Part shown: positions 1-7,268 of the stretch, piece after piece
How the letters are laid out: each line of letters opens with the position of its first letter
Numbering within the stretch: position 1 is the stretch's first letter
Source: an uncultured Clostridia bacterium
Lineage (GTDB): Bacteria > Bacillota > Clostridia > TANB77 > CAG-508
Direction of reading: 5' to 3'
NCBI GenBank assembly: GCA_948739805.1
Contig: CAPYID010000046.1
Location: 1-13,480, forward strand
DNA length: 13,480 nucleotides
Made by a program: the position numbers and the translations under genes
Notes under the pieces: generated by a model
What the model saw: the letters and a program-made list of their open reading frames with translations, nothing else
Database searches by the model: none
Told to the model about the DNA's origin: nothing

Positions 1-79
1 TTTGGGACATTTTTAAAAGTTACTACTTAAGACATTATCATAAATTAATCATAAAAATGTAAAAGTTTACAATAAAAGG

Positions 80-108
80 TTGACATAAATTAAAAAAATT
101 GATATAAT
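80..108 (+). promoter_or_regulatory. Sigma-A-type promoter for the CAP-domain gene
   Basis: The -35 box TTGACA (80-85) and -10 box TATAAT (103-108) both match consensus exactly, with a 17-base spacer. Transcription would start near 115 and leave a leader of about 185 bases before the coding region. This is one of the strongest-looking promoters in the window. Confidence 0.85.
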
Positions 109-222
109 AACAGCATAAACATTAATAAGCAAAATAAAGCGAAAAGTATAATATATAAAACATAAGCAAAACTAAAATATAAACACCAGAAAAAATTTAA
201 ATACAAACTTAAGAATTTACAT

Positions 223-273
223 AGGAAATGAATTTCCTGGTTTTTTTAGGATAGAGATTTCTATCTAAAAAAA
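223..273 (+). promoter_or_regulatory. Tandem hairpins in the leader of the CAP-domain gene
   Basis: AGGAAAT (223-229) pairs perfectly with ATTTCCT (232-238) and is followed by GG and seven T residues, the layout of a weak intrinsic terminator. Those T residues begin a second, longer hairpin. Bases 241-255 pair with 260-273, with one bulged G and the loop GATT. Because the T-run belongs to both structures, they may compete, as in an attenuator. The leader before them (115-222) is A-rich and shows no ligand-binding fold that I recognise. Confidence 0.4.
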
Positions 274-298
274 TAGAAAATTAAGGAGTGTATGTAAA

Positions 299-853
299 TT
301 GAAAATATCAAGACTAAGATTTGGTATTTTAGTAGTATTTGCCATGTTTATATTATTAGAAGGAATCTCTTTTGCAACATATCAAACAGCAGTATTAGGG
401 CAAATAGAGCAAGACAATACAATAAATGCAATGAAAACAAAGATAGAACTAGAAAAAGCAAACCTAAGCAAAGAAGAAGAAAAGACACTAGAACTAATAA
501 ACGAATATAGAAAGCAAAATGGTTTAAATGAACTAAAAGTATATTCTAAGCTACAAGAAGTAGCAAAATTAAAAGCAGAAGACCTAGTAAACAATAAATA
601 TTTTTCACATACTTCACCAACACTAGGAACACCATTTAAAATGCTAAAAGACAATCAAGTAGAATATAGAATAGCAGGAGAAAATCTAGCAGGAAATACA
701 ACACCAGAAAGAGCAGTAGAAGCATGGATAAACTCACCAGCACACAGAGACAATATATTAGAAAACAAATTTGAATACACAGGAATATATGTAATAGAAA
801 GTCCAGTATATGGAAAAATATTTGTACAATTATTCATAGGACTAAGCAAGTAA
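299..853 (+). CDS. Membrane-anchored CAP/SCP-domain protein (YkwD-like)
   Basis: This 184-residue protein belongs to the CAP (SCP/PR-1/Ag5) superfamily, whose bacterial members are extracytoplasmic proteins of mostly unknown biochemistry; several are linked to sporulation or the cell surface. A basic start is followed by a hydrophobic segment (about residues 8-33) that should act as a signal anchor or signal peptide. A charged linker (37-62) leads to the CAP domain (about 63-184). The cavity residues of the family are visible: His104 in FSHTSP, Glu128 in AGENLA and His149 in SPAHRDNIL. The start is TTG at 299, because the nearby ATG at 292 is followed directly by a stop; AAGGAG at 283-288 is well placed. 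The gene is monocistronic, with a consensus promoter, a structured leader and a strong terminator. The family is confident; the function is unknown. Confidence 0.85.
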   Translation: MKISRLRFGILVVFAMFILLEGISFATYQTAVLGQIEQDNTINAMKTKIELEKANLSKEEEKTLELINEYRKQNGLNELKVYSKLQEVAKLKAEDLVNNKYFSHTSPTLGTPFKMLKDNQVEYRIAGENLAGNTTPERAVEAWINSPAHRDNILENKFEYTGIYVIESPVYGKIFVQLFIGLSK

Positions 854-885
854 AACACCAAAAAGGAATAAATTAATAGACATAC

Positions 886-910
886 AAAAAAAGTGGCTTA
901 GCCACTTTTT
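886..910. terminator. Bidirectional rho-independent terminator
   Basis: An A-run, GTGGC, the loop TTA, GCCAC and a T-run form a symmetric hairpin (886-897 with 901-910). It ends the CAP-domain gene and, on the minus strand, can also end the convergent phosphoribosyltransferase-like gene. Its stem matches that of the terminator at 4802-4828. Confidence 0.9.
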
Positions 911-911
911 C

Positions 912-948
912 TTATATAATAGGAAAGTTATACCTTCCTATTATATAA
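912..948. repeat. Perfect 14-bp inverted repeat next to dispersed repeat copy A
   Basis: Bases 912-925 are the exact reverse complement of 935-948, with a 9-base loop (AGTTATACC). The right arm, CCTATTATATAAA, is also the first part of dispersed repeat copy A. The same words occur next to copy D (11439-11452) and, shortened, at copy B (4830-4839). The hairpin is therefore probably part of the repeat module rather than an independent terminator. Confidence 0.6.
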
Positions 949-1050
949 ATGCTATAATCGCTAGCCCCCCAGATTTTCTCCTTACAGTCGAAAACTTTGG
1001 TATGGCGAGAACAAATTAAAGAAAAATCTTTGATTTTTCTTATTTGTTCT
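937..1050 (+). repeat. Dispersed intergenic repeat, copy A
   Basis: This is the best-preserved copy of a repeat found four times in the window. Shared words in order are CCTATTATATAAAT, CTAGCCC, AGATTTTCTCCTTACAGTCG, AAAACTTTGG and GGCGAGAACAAATTAA. The last part (1009-1049) is a near-perfect hairpin: GAACAAAT and AAGAAAAATC pair with GATTTTTCTT and ATTTGTTC, with a TA bulge and a TTT loop. The copy lies between two convergent genes and has no coding capacity. Confidence 0.85.
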
Positions 1051-1104
1051 TCTGATTTAAGTAATTTTTCTTGTTTGCATTTTGGTTATGTCTAAAAAAA
1101 GTCA

Positions 1105-1971
1105 CTAGTTTCCCTTTAAATTATACAAATCTTTATCCAATAAATCCCTAATTCTACCAGGTGTTTTAGGATCAGTAGCCTTTAGAGCATCATCAATAAA
1201 TTCAGGATGAGCAAGCAAAAAATCTCTCATAGTAACATAAGGATCCTCTATAAATTTCTTTAACATATCCAAAGAAGATTTATTAATAATACCTTTATCA
1301 AAAGCCATTTGGAAAAGATTATAATCAACACTAGTTAAAGAAATTGCCTTAACACCTTCAGTTTCAAGAAGCTCAAAACCTCCTTGTTTTCTGTCAACAA
1401 TATAACAAGTAGCAATCATTTCTCCACCCAAATTACGGATAGCAGGAAGCCAAAAACGAGTAAAACTTGAGGCAGAAGTAACTAAATCAGTAACATGTAA
1501 TATTTTTTTACCAGTTAAATCTGTAAGTTTATCTGTATTAGAAAAATCAAAGCTACTTAAAAGAGTTTCATGATCCTTAAAAACAGTTATATGAGGTTTC
1601 TTTAGTAAATAAGCAATAATATTAGAAAAAAACCAATCCCTTCTCTCTCCGCCAGAAATGTAATCGATTTCATCAATATTAATACTATTTTTTATAGCAT
1701 TTAGCATAATATGAATAACATCCTTAAAAATCTCATTTGATTGATATTGTTCAAGAACTTTATCAAAAACATTTTTAGGTAAATTCATTCTATCAGAAAG
1801 TAAACCATCAATAAAAGAAAGTAAATCAGCAGCTTCCTTTTTACTTCCAAAAACATAATGAGTATTTACAAAATAAGGTGAAATTAATCCAGAAGTAAGA
1901 AAAAAAGGTTTATTTTCAGGACATACTTCAACCGCATTTGTTTCAAACAAATATGATACTAAATCATTCAT
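1105..1971 (-). CDS. Orotate phosphoribosyltransferase-like protein, divergent
   Basis: The 288-residue product resembles type I phosphoribosyltransferases, above all PyrE. Residues 27-36 (SGLISPYFVN) match the PyrE N-terminal signature. A hydrophobic beta-strand followed by TDLVTSASSF (161-170) sits where the PRPP-binding loop belongs. That loop is normally two acidic residues followed by TTGG or TGGT; here the second acid and the glycines are gone, so catalysis as a standard PyrE is doubtful. GGERRDWF (107-114) and IVDRKQGG (191-198) are further conserved-looking blocks. It is longer than PyrE (about 200-230 residues) because of an insert (about 60-100) and a C-terminal extension (about 230-288). 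The start is ATG at 1971 with GGGGG at 1979-1983 as ribosome binding site. It is transcribed alone. A nucleotide-binding or regulatory role is possible, but I infer no specific substrate. Confidence 0.65.
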   Translation of the reverse strand: MNDLVSYLFETNAVEVCPENKPFFLTSGLISPYFVNTHYVFGSKKEAADLLSFIDGLLSDRMNLPKNVFDKVLEQYQSNEIFKDVIHIMLNAIKNSINIDEIDYISGGERRDWFFSNIIAYLLKKPHITVFKDHETLLSSFDFSNTDKLTDLTGKKILHVTDLVTSASSFTRFWLPAIRNLGGEMIATCYIVDRKQGGFELLETEGVKAISLTSVDYNLFQMAFDKGIINKSSLDMLKKFIEDPYVTMRDFLLAHPEFIDDALKATDPKTPGRIRDLLDKDLYNLKGN

Positions 1972-2018
1972 ACAATTACCCCCAAAAAATTAAATATTTT
2001 ATAATTCTACTTTTTTCG

Positions 2019-2047
2019 ATTATATCATTAAAATTTATATAAATCAA
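2019..2047 (-). promoter_or_regulatory. Promoter for the phosphoribosyltransferase-like gene
   Basis: On the minus strand TTGATT (2042-2047) and TATAAT (2019-2024) are 17 bases apart. The expected start is about 40 bases before the ATG at 1971. It is divergent from the lepB promoter, with the two -35 boxes about 40 bases apart. Confidence 0.75.
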
Positions 2048-2086
2048 CAAATTAAAAATTTAATTAAAATAAATTTACAAAAGATA

Positions 2087-2115
2087 TTGAGAAAACAAAT
2101 AAATTATTGTATAAT
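2087..2115 (+). promoter_or_regulatory. Promoter for the lepB-holB-ricT cluster
   Basis: TTGAGA (2087-2092) and TATAAT (2110-2115) are separated by 17 bases, about 50 bases before the lepB start. No other clear promoter is seen before 4542, so lepB, holB and ricT probably share it. Confidence 0.75.
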
Positions 2116-2163
2116 AAAACTGATATGTAAAAAGTAAATTATTAAACGAAAGGAAAATAAAAA

Positions 2164-2808
2164 GTGGAATCAGAAAAAAAAGAACTGATAAAAGAAATAT
2201 TAGAATGGATATATTGTATTATAATAGCAATTGTATTGGCTTTAATAGTTAGATATTATGTAGGAACACCAACAGTTGTACAAATGGCATCAATGAAGCC
2301 AACATTTGAAGAAGGAGATAGATTAATACTAAACAGACTAGCAATAACCTTTAAAAGTGATTTTAAAAGAGGGGAAGTCATAACCTTTGAAGCACCAAGT
2401 TCAGAATATAAAAGTGCAGCACAAGTAAACCAAAACAATCCAGTTGCTAAATATGAATTTGAGCCATCAAACATATTCAAAAAATTCACATACTATGTTT
2501 TAGACATTGGAAAGAAAAGTTATATAAAAAGGGTAATAGGACTTCCAGGAGAACATGTACAAATAGATAATGGAAATGTTTATATAAATGGAGTATTATT
2601 AAACGAAGAATACCTTCAAGAAGGAGTAAAAACAACAAATTCACTATTTACTAACTTTACAGTACCAGAAGGATATTTATTTGTTATGGGAGACAATAGA
2701 GGAGGAAGTATGGACTCAAGGGAATTTGGGTGTATACCCATATCAAAAGTAGAAAGTAAAGTTTGCTTAAGATTTTATCCATTTAATAAATTTGGAACAG
2801 ATTGGTAA
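2164..2808 (+). CDS. lepB: Signal peptidase I
   Basis: This type I signal peptidase removes signal peptides from exported proteins on the outer face of the membrane, using a Ser-Lys dyad. The 214 residues show one N-terminal membrane helix (about 14-34). The catalytic serine box QMASMKPTF contains Ser43. YIKRVIGLPGE contains the general-base Lys122, and the closing box is GDNRGGSMDSREFG (176-189). Single-helix topology and length fit Firmicute SipS-type enzymes. Residues 78-118 form an insert, rich in polar residues, between the serine and lysine boxes. The start is GTG at 2164 with AGGA at 2151-2154; no earlier in-frame start has a better site. The stop overlaps the ribosome binding site of holB, so the two are probably translated from one mRNA. 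Confidence 0.95.
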   Translation: MESEKKELIKEILEWIYCIIIAIVLALIVRYYVGTPTVVQMASMKPTFEEGDRLILNRLAITFKSDFKRGEVITFEAPSSEYKSAAQVNQNNPVAKYEFEPSNIFKKFTYYVLDIGKKSYIKRVIGLPGEHVQIDNGNVYINGVLLNEEYLQEGVKTTNSLFTNFTVPEGYLFVMGDNRGGSMDSREFGCIPISKVESKVCLRFYPFNKFGTDW

Positions 2809-2822
2809 AAGGAAAAACATAT

Positions 2823-3618
2823 ATGAACAATAATCAAATAGAAGAATTATTAAAAAACTCAATACAAAAAAAGAAAATATTACACAGCTATATGTTTGTA
2901 GGAAGTAAATTTACACAAAAAGAGAAAATAGCATGTGAATTTTCAAAAGAAATATTATGTCTTGATGAACAAAATACTCCATGTGAAAAATGCAAATCTT
3001 GCGTAGAAATAAAAAATAAAAATCATCCTGACTATAAAGAAATTCAACTTGAAGACGGAGAAAACTCAATAAAAATAGAACAAATAAGAAAAATGCAAGA
3101 AGATGTAATAAAAAAGCCAATTGTATCAGAAAGAAAGATTTATATAATAAAAAATAGTGATAAAATGACAGTTCGGAGCACAAAACTGTTTATTAAAAAC
3201 GTTAGAAGAACCACCGCAATATATAACCATAATTTTACTAGTGGAAAATGAAACTAACATTTTAAACACAATTAAATCAAGATGTACAAAAATTAACTTT
3301 ACAGAAGAAACAAAAAGAAGCTTAACAGAAGAACAAAAAAACACGTATGATGAATTAGAAAAAATATTTGGAAACATTGAAAATTATACATTATTAGATG
3401 TTTTAAACAAGATAGACATACTATATAAAGCAGAAAAAAATATTTTAGAAATATTAGAGTATATCAATATAATACTATATAAAAATATATTCAAAGACAA
3501 AAAAAACATTAAATACATATCATATGTAGAAGAAACAAAGAAAAGACTAGAAGCAAATGCAAATTATAATATGTGTATTGATAATTTACTATTAAACATT
3601 TGGAGTAAAAATAGCTAG
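2823..3618 (+). pseudogene. holB: DNA polymerase III delta' subunit, split by a one-base frameshift
   Basis: HolB is the delta' subunit of the replication clamp loader. The first frame, from ATG 2823 (AAAAGGA at 2807-2813), runs 117 residues to MTV at 3173. It includes HSYMFVG, a degenerate P-loop as expected for delta', a four-Cys zinc module (Cys46, 54, 57, 60) and KIYIIKNSDKMT. The expected continuation, GAQNCLLKTLEEPPQ, is encoded from 3175 in the next frame, followed by the SRC motif and a helical C-terminal domain to 3618. One extra base near 3171-3176 explains the break; without it the protein would be about 264 residues, somewhat short for the family. The two pieces show no other damage. 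Delta' is normally needed for replication, so an assembly or sequencing error is likelier than real loss. The order holB-ricT is conserved in many Firmicutes. Confidence 0.9.
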
Positions 3619-3636
3619 AAAGAAAGTGATAAATAG

Positions 3637-4542
3637 ATGAAAACTGTAATAGGAGTAAGACTTAGAAGACCTGGAAAAATATATTACTTTAATCCAGGAA
3701 ATAAAAAAATAAACAAAGGTGAATTTGTTATAGTAGAAACAACATTTGGACAAGAATATGCAGAAGTAATTATGGGAAACAAAGAAATACCAGATGAAAA
3801 AATTGTAACACCATTAAAAGACATAATAAGAATAGCAAATGCTAAAGACAAAGAGCAAAATGAAATAAACAGGAAAAAAGAAAAAGAAGCATTTCATATA
3901 GCAGAAGAAAACATAAAAAAGCATAAACTAGAAATGAACCTAGTAGAAGTTCAATACCAATTTGATAACAGCAAAATATTATTTTACTTTACAGCAGAAG
4001 GAAGGATAGACTTTAGGGAACTAGTTAAAGATTTAGCATCAATTTTTAAAACAAGAATAGAATTAAGGCAAATAGGATTAAGAGATGAAGTAAGAAGAAT
4101 AGGTGGAAATGGGATTTGTGGTAGAGAATTATGTTGTTGTTCATATCTAGGTGAATTCGACATGGTATCAATAAAAATGGCAAAAGAGCAAAATTTATCA
4201 CCAACACCATCAAAAATTTCAGGATGCTGTGGAAGATTAATGTGTTGCTTAAAATACGAAGTAGAAGTATATGAGGAAAAAAATTCAAGATTACCAGGAA
4301 TAGGAGCAATAGTAAAAACTCCAGAAGGAGAAGCAACAGTTGAAGGATTAGAAATATTAAAAGAAATTGTAAAAGTCAAAATGAAAGACAAAGAAGGAAA
4401 TGACTATCACAAAAAATATGAGCTAAAAGACATAAAAATAATAAAAGATGTAGAAAAGAATTCAAGCAATGATGAAGAAGATGAAGAACTAAAAAAATTA
4501 GAAAAATTAGATAAAATGGAAATACAAAACTCTCAAGAATAA
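3637..4542 (+). CDS. ricT: PSP1-domain Fe-S protein, RicT/YaaT family
   Basis: RicT (YaaT) is a cytoplasmic protein that in Bacillus subtilis joins RicA (YmcA) and RicF (YlbF) in a complex affecting sporulation, competence, biofilm formation and mRNA processing by RNase Y. The 301 residues contain the PSP1 core (about 60-215) with its dense cysteine pattern: Cys161, Cys166-168, Cys197-198 and Cys203-204. Cysteines of this kind in the Ric complex bind [4Fe-4S] clusters. IELRQIGLRDEVRRIGG precedes the first Cys group. The C-terminal 30 residues are acidic and lysine-rich, probably disordered. The gene follows holB by 18 bases, the usual neighbour. The ribosome binding site is weak (GAAAGTGA at about 3622-3629), suggesting coupling to upstream translation. 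RicA and RicF are not in the window. Confidence 0.92.
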   Translation: MKTVIGVRLRRPGKIYYFNPGNKKINKGEFVIVETTFGQEYAEVIMGNKEIPDEKIVTPLKDIIRIANAKDKEQNEINRKKEKEAFHIAEENIKKHKLEMNLVEVQYQFDNSKILFYFTAEGRIDFRELVKDLASIFKTRIELRQIGLRDEVRRIGGNGICGRELCCCSYLGEFDMVSIKMAKEQNLSPTPSKISGCCGRLMCCLKYEVEVYEEKNSRLPGIGAIVKTPEGEATVEGLEILKEIVKVKMKDKEGNDYHKKYELKDIKIIKDVEKNSSNDEEDEELKKLEKLDKMEIQNSQE

Positions 4543-4583
4543 TAAAATTATAATAGACAAAACTGGAAGGAGGTGTATAAAAA

Positions 4584-4772
4584 ATGGCATATAAAATAAC
4601 AGAAAAATGTATAAAATGTGGACTTTGTGCACAACAATGTCCAATGAATAGTGAAGGTGAATGTATAAAAGAGGGAGACAGCAAATATGAAATAAATCCA
4701 GACATATGTATATCATGTGGAACATGTGCAGCAGTTTGCCCAGTAGGAGCACCAAATGAAGATAATGTCTAA
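4584..4772 (+). CDS. Small 2[4Fe-4S] ferredoxin
   Basis: This is a 62-residue clostridial-type ferredoxin, a soluble low-potential electron carrier. The first cluster is bound by Cys9, 12, 15 and 19-Pro (or a swapped set) and the second by Cys42, 45, 48 and 52-Pro. Cys27, in the insert between the motifs, is extra. Length and spacing fit the short bacterial ferredoxins. AAGGAGG (4567-4573) gives a very strong ribosome binding site 10 bases before the ATG. The gene follows ricT by 41 bases, so it may be last in that operon, and ends at the terminator at 4802. It faces the pyruvate:ferredoxin oxidoreductase genes, so it is a plausible acceptor for that enzyme, but sequence alone cannot prove the pairing. 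Confidence 0.92.
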   Translation: MAYKITEKCIKCGLCAQQCPMNSEGECIKEGDSKYEINPDICISCGTCAAVCPVGAPNEDNV

Positions 4773-4801
4773 AGCTGGAAACTTAAATATAACTATTACA
4801 C

Positions 4802-4828
4802 AAAAAAAGTGGCATTGCCACTTTTTTT
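4802..4828. terminator. Bidirectional rho-independent terminator
   Basis: Seven A residues plus GTGGC (4802-4813), the loop ATT, then GCCAC plus seven T residues (4817-4828). It ends the ferredoxin gene on the plus strand and can end the convergent por operon on the minus strand, beyond repeat copy B. Only the loop differs from the stem at 886-910. Confidence 0.92.
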
Positions 4829-4829
4829 G

Positions 4830-4930
4830 CCTATATAATAGCTAGCCCTTGAGATTTTCACCTTACAGTCTAAAACTCTGATAGGGCGAGAACAAATTAA
4901 ATAAAAATCTTTAATTTTTGGTATCTGTTC
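4830..4930 (+). repeat. Dispersed intergenic repeat, copy B
   Basis: This copy has CTATATAATAGC, CTAGCCCTTGAGATTTTC, CCTTACAGTC, AAAACTCTG and GGCGAGAACAAATTAA in the same order as copy A. GCCCT (4844-4848) can pair with AGGGC (4883-4887). The terminal hairpin is decayed: only its ends (GAACA/TGTTC) and parts of the middle still pair. It lies between the terminator at 4802-4828 and the porB stop, so it falls within the 3' untranslated region of the por mRNA. Confidence 0.85.
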
Positions 4931-4935
4931 AATAA

Positions 4936-5892
4936 TTATTCTTCACGATTTGTTATTTCTTCTAGCTTTAGTAATGCATCCCATCTGGCATCAGTTTCTT
5001 TTTGGAATGCCTCAATCATCCATTCATTTTCAGGCTTAAACATATGTTTAAACCTTCTTTGAGGTTTCAAAAACTCTTCAACAGGCAATTTTTTTGCAGG
5101 TTTATAATTTATCTTATATTTACCATCTATTACCTCATACAAAGGCCAATAACATGTCTCTACTGCTAATTTATTCATTTGAAGCAAATCCTCAGTAGGA
5201 TATCCCCAACCTCTAGGACATGGAGCAAGAACATTTAAGAAAGCAGGACCTTTAGTATAGATTGCCTTTTCAGACTTTTCATATAAATCCTTAAAATTAT
5301 TTATAGGAACAGTTTGAGCAACATAAGGAATATGATGACCTACAATAATCTCTGTTAAATCTTTTCTTGTTTGCATTTTGCCAGGAATAACAGTACCTGC
5401 TGGAGTAGTAGTAGTATCAGCAAAATGAGGAGTAGCAGAAGAACGTTGAATACCTGTATTCATATATGCACCATTATCATAACATACATAAACCATATCA
5501 TGACCTCTTTCCATTGCTCCTGATAAACTTTGTAGACCAATATCGTAAGTTCCACCATCTCCGCCAAAAGCAATAAACTTTGTATCAACATCCTTAGGAA
5601 GTTTTCCCTGTCTTTTCATAGATTGATAAGCAGCCTCTACACCGCTTAATGTTGCAGCTGTACACTCAAACGCAGTGTGAATATAAGAATCTGCCCAAGA
5701 AGTATATGGATAAATAAAAGTAGAAACCTCCATACAACCAGTAGCATTAGCAATAACGGCATGATCCTCATTCTTTAAAGCTCTTAAAACCATTCTTGCG
5801 ACCATAGGAGCACCACAACCAGCGCACATTCTATGACCTGATTTAAAACGAGATGGCTTATCAGCAACTACCTCTTTCAAATTATATGCCAT
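4936..5892 (-). CDS. porB: Pyruvate:ferredoxin oxidoreductase, beta subunit
   Basis: PorB is the thiamine-diphosphate-binding subunit of the oxidative decarboxylase that turns pyruvate and CoA into acetyl-CoA, CO2 and reduced ferredoxin. The 318 residues contain the cofactor motif GDGGTYDIG (111-119) ending in DNGAYMNTG (139-147). They also carry four cysteines for the proximal [4Fe-4S] cluster: Cys23 and Cys26 (CAGC), Cys53 (TGCMEV) and Cys225 (APCPRGWGY). Length fits the four-subunit type. AAGGAG lies eight bases before the ATG at 5892. It is the last gene of the operon, 66 bases after porA. That gap holds a small hairpin, TTGTAA/TTACAA, at 5939-5954. Paralogues acting on other 2-oxo acids exist; RGWGYPTED and the gene set favour pyruvate. 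Confidence 0.93.
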   Translation of the reverse strand: MAYNLKEVVADKPSRFKSGHRMCAGCGAPMVARMVLRALKNEDHAVIANATGCMEVSTFIYPYTSWADSYIHTAFECTAATLSGVEAAYQSMKRQGKLPKDVDTKFIAFGGDGGTYDIGLQSLSGAMERGHDMVYVCYDNGAYMNTGIQRSSATPHFADTTTTPAGTVIPGKMQTRKDLTEIIVGHHIPYVAQTVPINNFKDLYEKSEKAIYTKGPAFLNVLAPCPRGWGYPTEDLLQMNKLAVETCYWPLYEVIDGKYKINYKPAKKLPVEEFLKPQRRFKHMFKPENEWMIEAFQKETDARWDALLKLEEITNREE

Positions 5893-5938
5893 TTTATTTT
5901 CTCCTTTCCAAAATCAAATTTCAATAGTACTAAGTATC

Positions 5939-5954
5939 TTGTAAAGCATTACAA
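5939..5954. repeat. Small hairpin between porA and porB
   Basis: TTGTAA (5939-5944) and TTACAA (5949-5954) pair around the loop AGCA. It is too short and lacks a T-run for a terminator. It could affect processing or the ratio of the two subunits, or be chance in AT-rich DNA. Confidence 0.3.
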
Positions 5955-5958
5955 AAAT

Positions 5959-7140
5959 TTAACGCTTTAAACCAAAATATCTATAAGGATTACCAATATC
6001 CCCATTATCTATTATTTTTTGAAGGTCAAAATAAACACCCTCGATATCTTTTGTAGTAGTATCTCTACCACCAATACCATAAACATAATTTACAGTAGGT
6101 ACATATTTATTATTTACATACATTCCAGAAACTACATCTTCAAATAATGCACCACCAGCGCCATTTAAAGAATCAGCTTTATCCAAAACAGCAATAGCCT
6201 TAGCGTGACAAAGCGAATTTGCAATTTCTTCAGCAGGAAATGGTCTAAAAACACGGATTTTCAATAAACCTGCTTTAATACCTCTAGTCCTTAAATCATC
6301 AACTACAGCCTTTGTAGTTCCAGCTGTTGAATTCATGCAAACAACAACTAATTCAGCATCTTGCATTTTATATTCTTCAAAAAAAGAATATTTTCTACCT
6401 GTTAATTTTTCAAACTCATTAGAAACATCTAAAATAACCTTTTTTGCATTTCTCATAGCCTCTGCCTGTTGGTATTTATGTTCAAACAAAAATGCTTGTA
6501 AATCTAAAGGACCAACAGCCATAGGCTCTTTATTATTTAATAAGTAATGATCAGGATTATAAGTTCCCACGAATTTTTTTGCTTTATCATCTTCTAATAA
6601 TTCTACATTTTCAATAGAATGAGAAGTAATAAATCCATCTTGGCAAACCATTAATGGTAATAAAACATCCTTATGCTCAGCAATTCTATGTGCCATAAGT
6701 AAATTATCATATGCTTCCTGATTATTTTCAGAAAATAGCATAATCCAACCAGCATCTCTTACGCCCATGGCATCAGAATGGTCATTATGTATATTTAATG
6801 GACCAGACACAGCACGATTTACTAAAGACATAACTATAGGTAACCTTAAACTTGAAGCAATATAAACCATTTCCCACATAAGTGATAAACCATTTGCAGA
6901 TGTAGCTGTCATAGCTCTTGCTCCAGCCGATTGAGCACCAATACAAGCACTCATAGCACTATGTTCACTCTCCACAGCTACAAACTCAGTATCAACTTGA
7001 CCATTACTAACAAAAGTTGAAAAATATTGAGGTATCTCTGTAGAAGGTGTTATAGGAAACGCAGCAACAACATCTGGATTAATTTGTTTCATAGCAATAG
7101 CTGCTGCCTCATTTCCACTTAATCTTTCTCTTATAGACAT
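5959..7140 (-). CDS. porA: Pyruvate:ferredoxin oxidoreductase, alpha subunit
   Basis: PorA supplies the domains that hold the pyrimidine part of thiamine diphosphate and the substrate. I place the start at ATG 7140 rather than 7149, because the AAAGGA site directly touches the 7149 codon but lies nine bases before 7140; this gives 393 residues. Visible blocks are AAFPITPSTEIPQ (26-38, substrate side), VAVESEHSAMS (54-64, containing Glu57 of the cofactor-activating type), TATSANGLSLMWE (78-90) and, in the C-terminal half, the FRPFPAEEI and LDKADSLNGAGG blocks typical of the family. Length is normal. It follows porD after an unusually long structured gap (7141-7407), so its expression could be set separately from porC and porD. 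Confidence 0.94.
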   Translation of the reverse strand: MSIRERLSGNEAAAIAMKQINPDVVAAFPITPSTEIPQYFSTFVSNGQVDTEFVAVESEHSAMSACIGAQSAGARAMTATSANGLSLMWEMVYIASSLRLPIVMSLVNRAVSGPLNIHNDHSDAMGVRDAGWIMLFSENNQEAYDNLLMAHRIAEHKDVLLPLMVCQDGFITSHSIENVELLEDDKAKKFVGTYNPDHYLLNNKEPMAVGPLDLQAFLFEHKYQQAEAMRNAKKVILDVSNEFEKLTGRKYSFFEEYKMQDAELVVVCMNSTAGTTKAVVDDLRTRGIKAGLLKIRVFRPFPAEEIANSLCHAKAIAVLDKADSLNGAGGALFEDVVSGMYVNNKYVPTVNYVYGIGGRDTTTKDIEGVYFDLQKIIDNGDIGNPYRYFGLKR

Positions 7141-7204
7141 TTTTATCATTCCTTTCTTTTATTATAATTATTTAATAAACTTAGGGTGGAAAGAAGCAAG
7201 TAGT

Positions 7205-7268
7205 GCTAGGAAAGCTAGGCAAATAACCGCAGATACACCTAATGGTCATCGAGGATTATTTGTCCGAC
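7205..7268 (-). ncRNA. Structured, relatively GC-rich element in the porD-porA gap
   Basis: Bases 7218-7265 form a long imperfect hairpin. GGCAAATAA (7218-7226) pairs with TTATTTGTCC (7256-7265) with one bulge, CC (7227-7228) pairs with GG (7253-7254), and an inner GAT...ACC / GGT...ATC stem closes a short loop. Next to it GCTAGG occurs twice (7205-7210 and 7214-7219). The stretch from about 7180 to 7300 is clearly richer in G and C than all neighbouring spacers. In the por mRNA it would be a stable structure between porD and porA. I know of no named RNA family that matches, so I call it a candidate only. Confidence 0.4.

Noticed and set aside
115..298. Known riboswitch in the leader of the CAP-domain gene
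   Set aside because: The leader before the hairpins is almost unstructured and A-rich. None of the conserved cores I know, such as c-di-GMP, SAM, TPP, lysine or T-box, is present.
937..1050. Treating the repeat hairpins simply as intrinsic terminators
   Set aside because: They lack a T-run directly after a GC stem, proper terminators already lie beside copies A and B, and sequence outside the hairpin is conserved too.
2802..2822. Earlier TTG start for holB
   Set aside because: The AAAAGGA ribosome binding site lies within that extension and is correctly spaced for the ATG at 2823.
3165..3185. Programmed ribosomal frameshift in holB
   Set aside because: No slippery heptamer, internal Shine-Dalgarno site or downstream pseudoknot is visible at the break.
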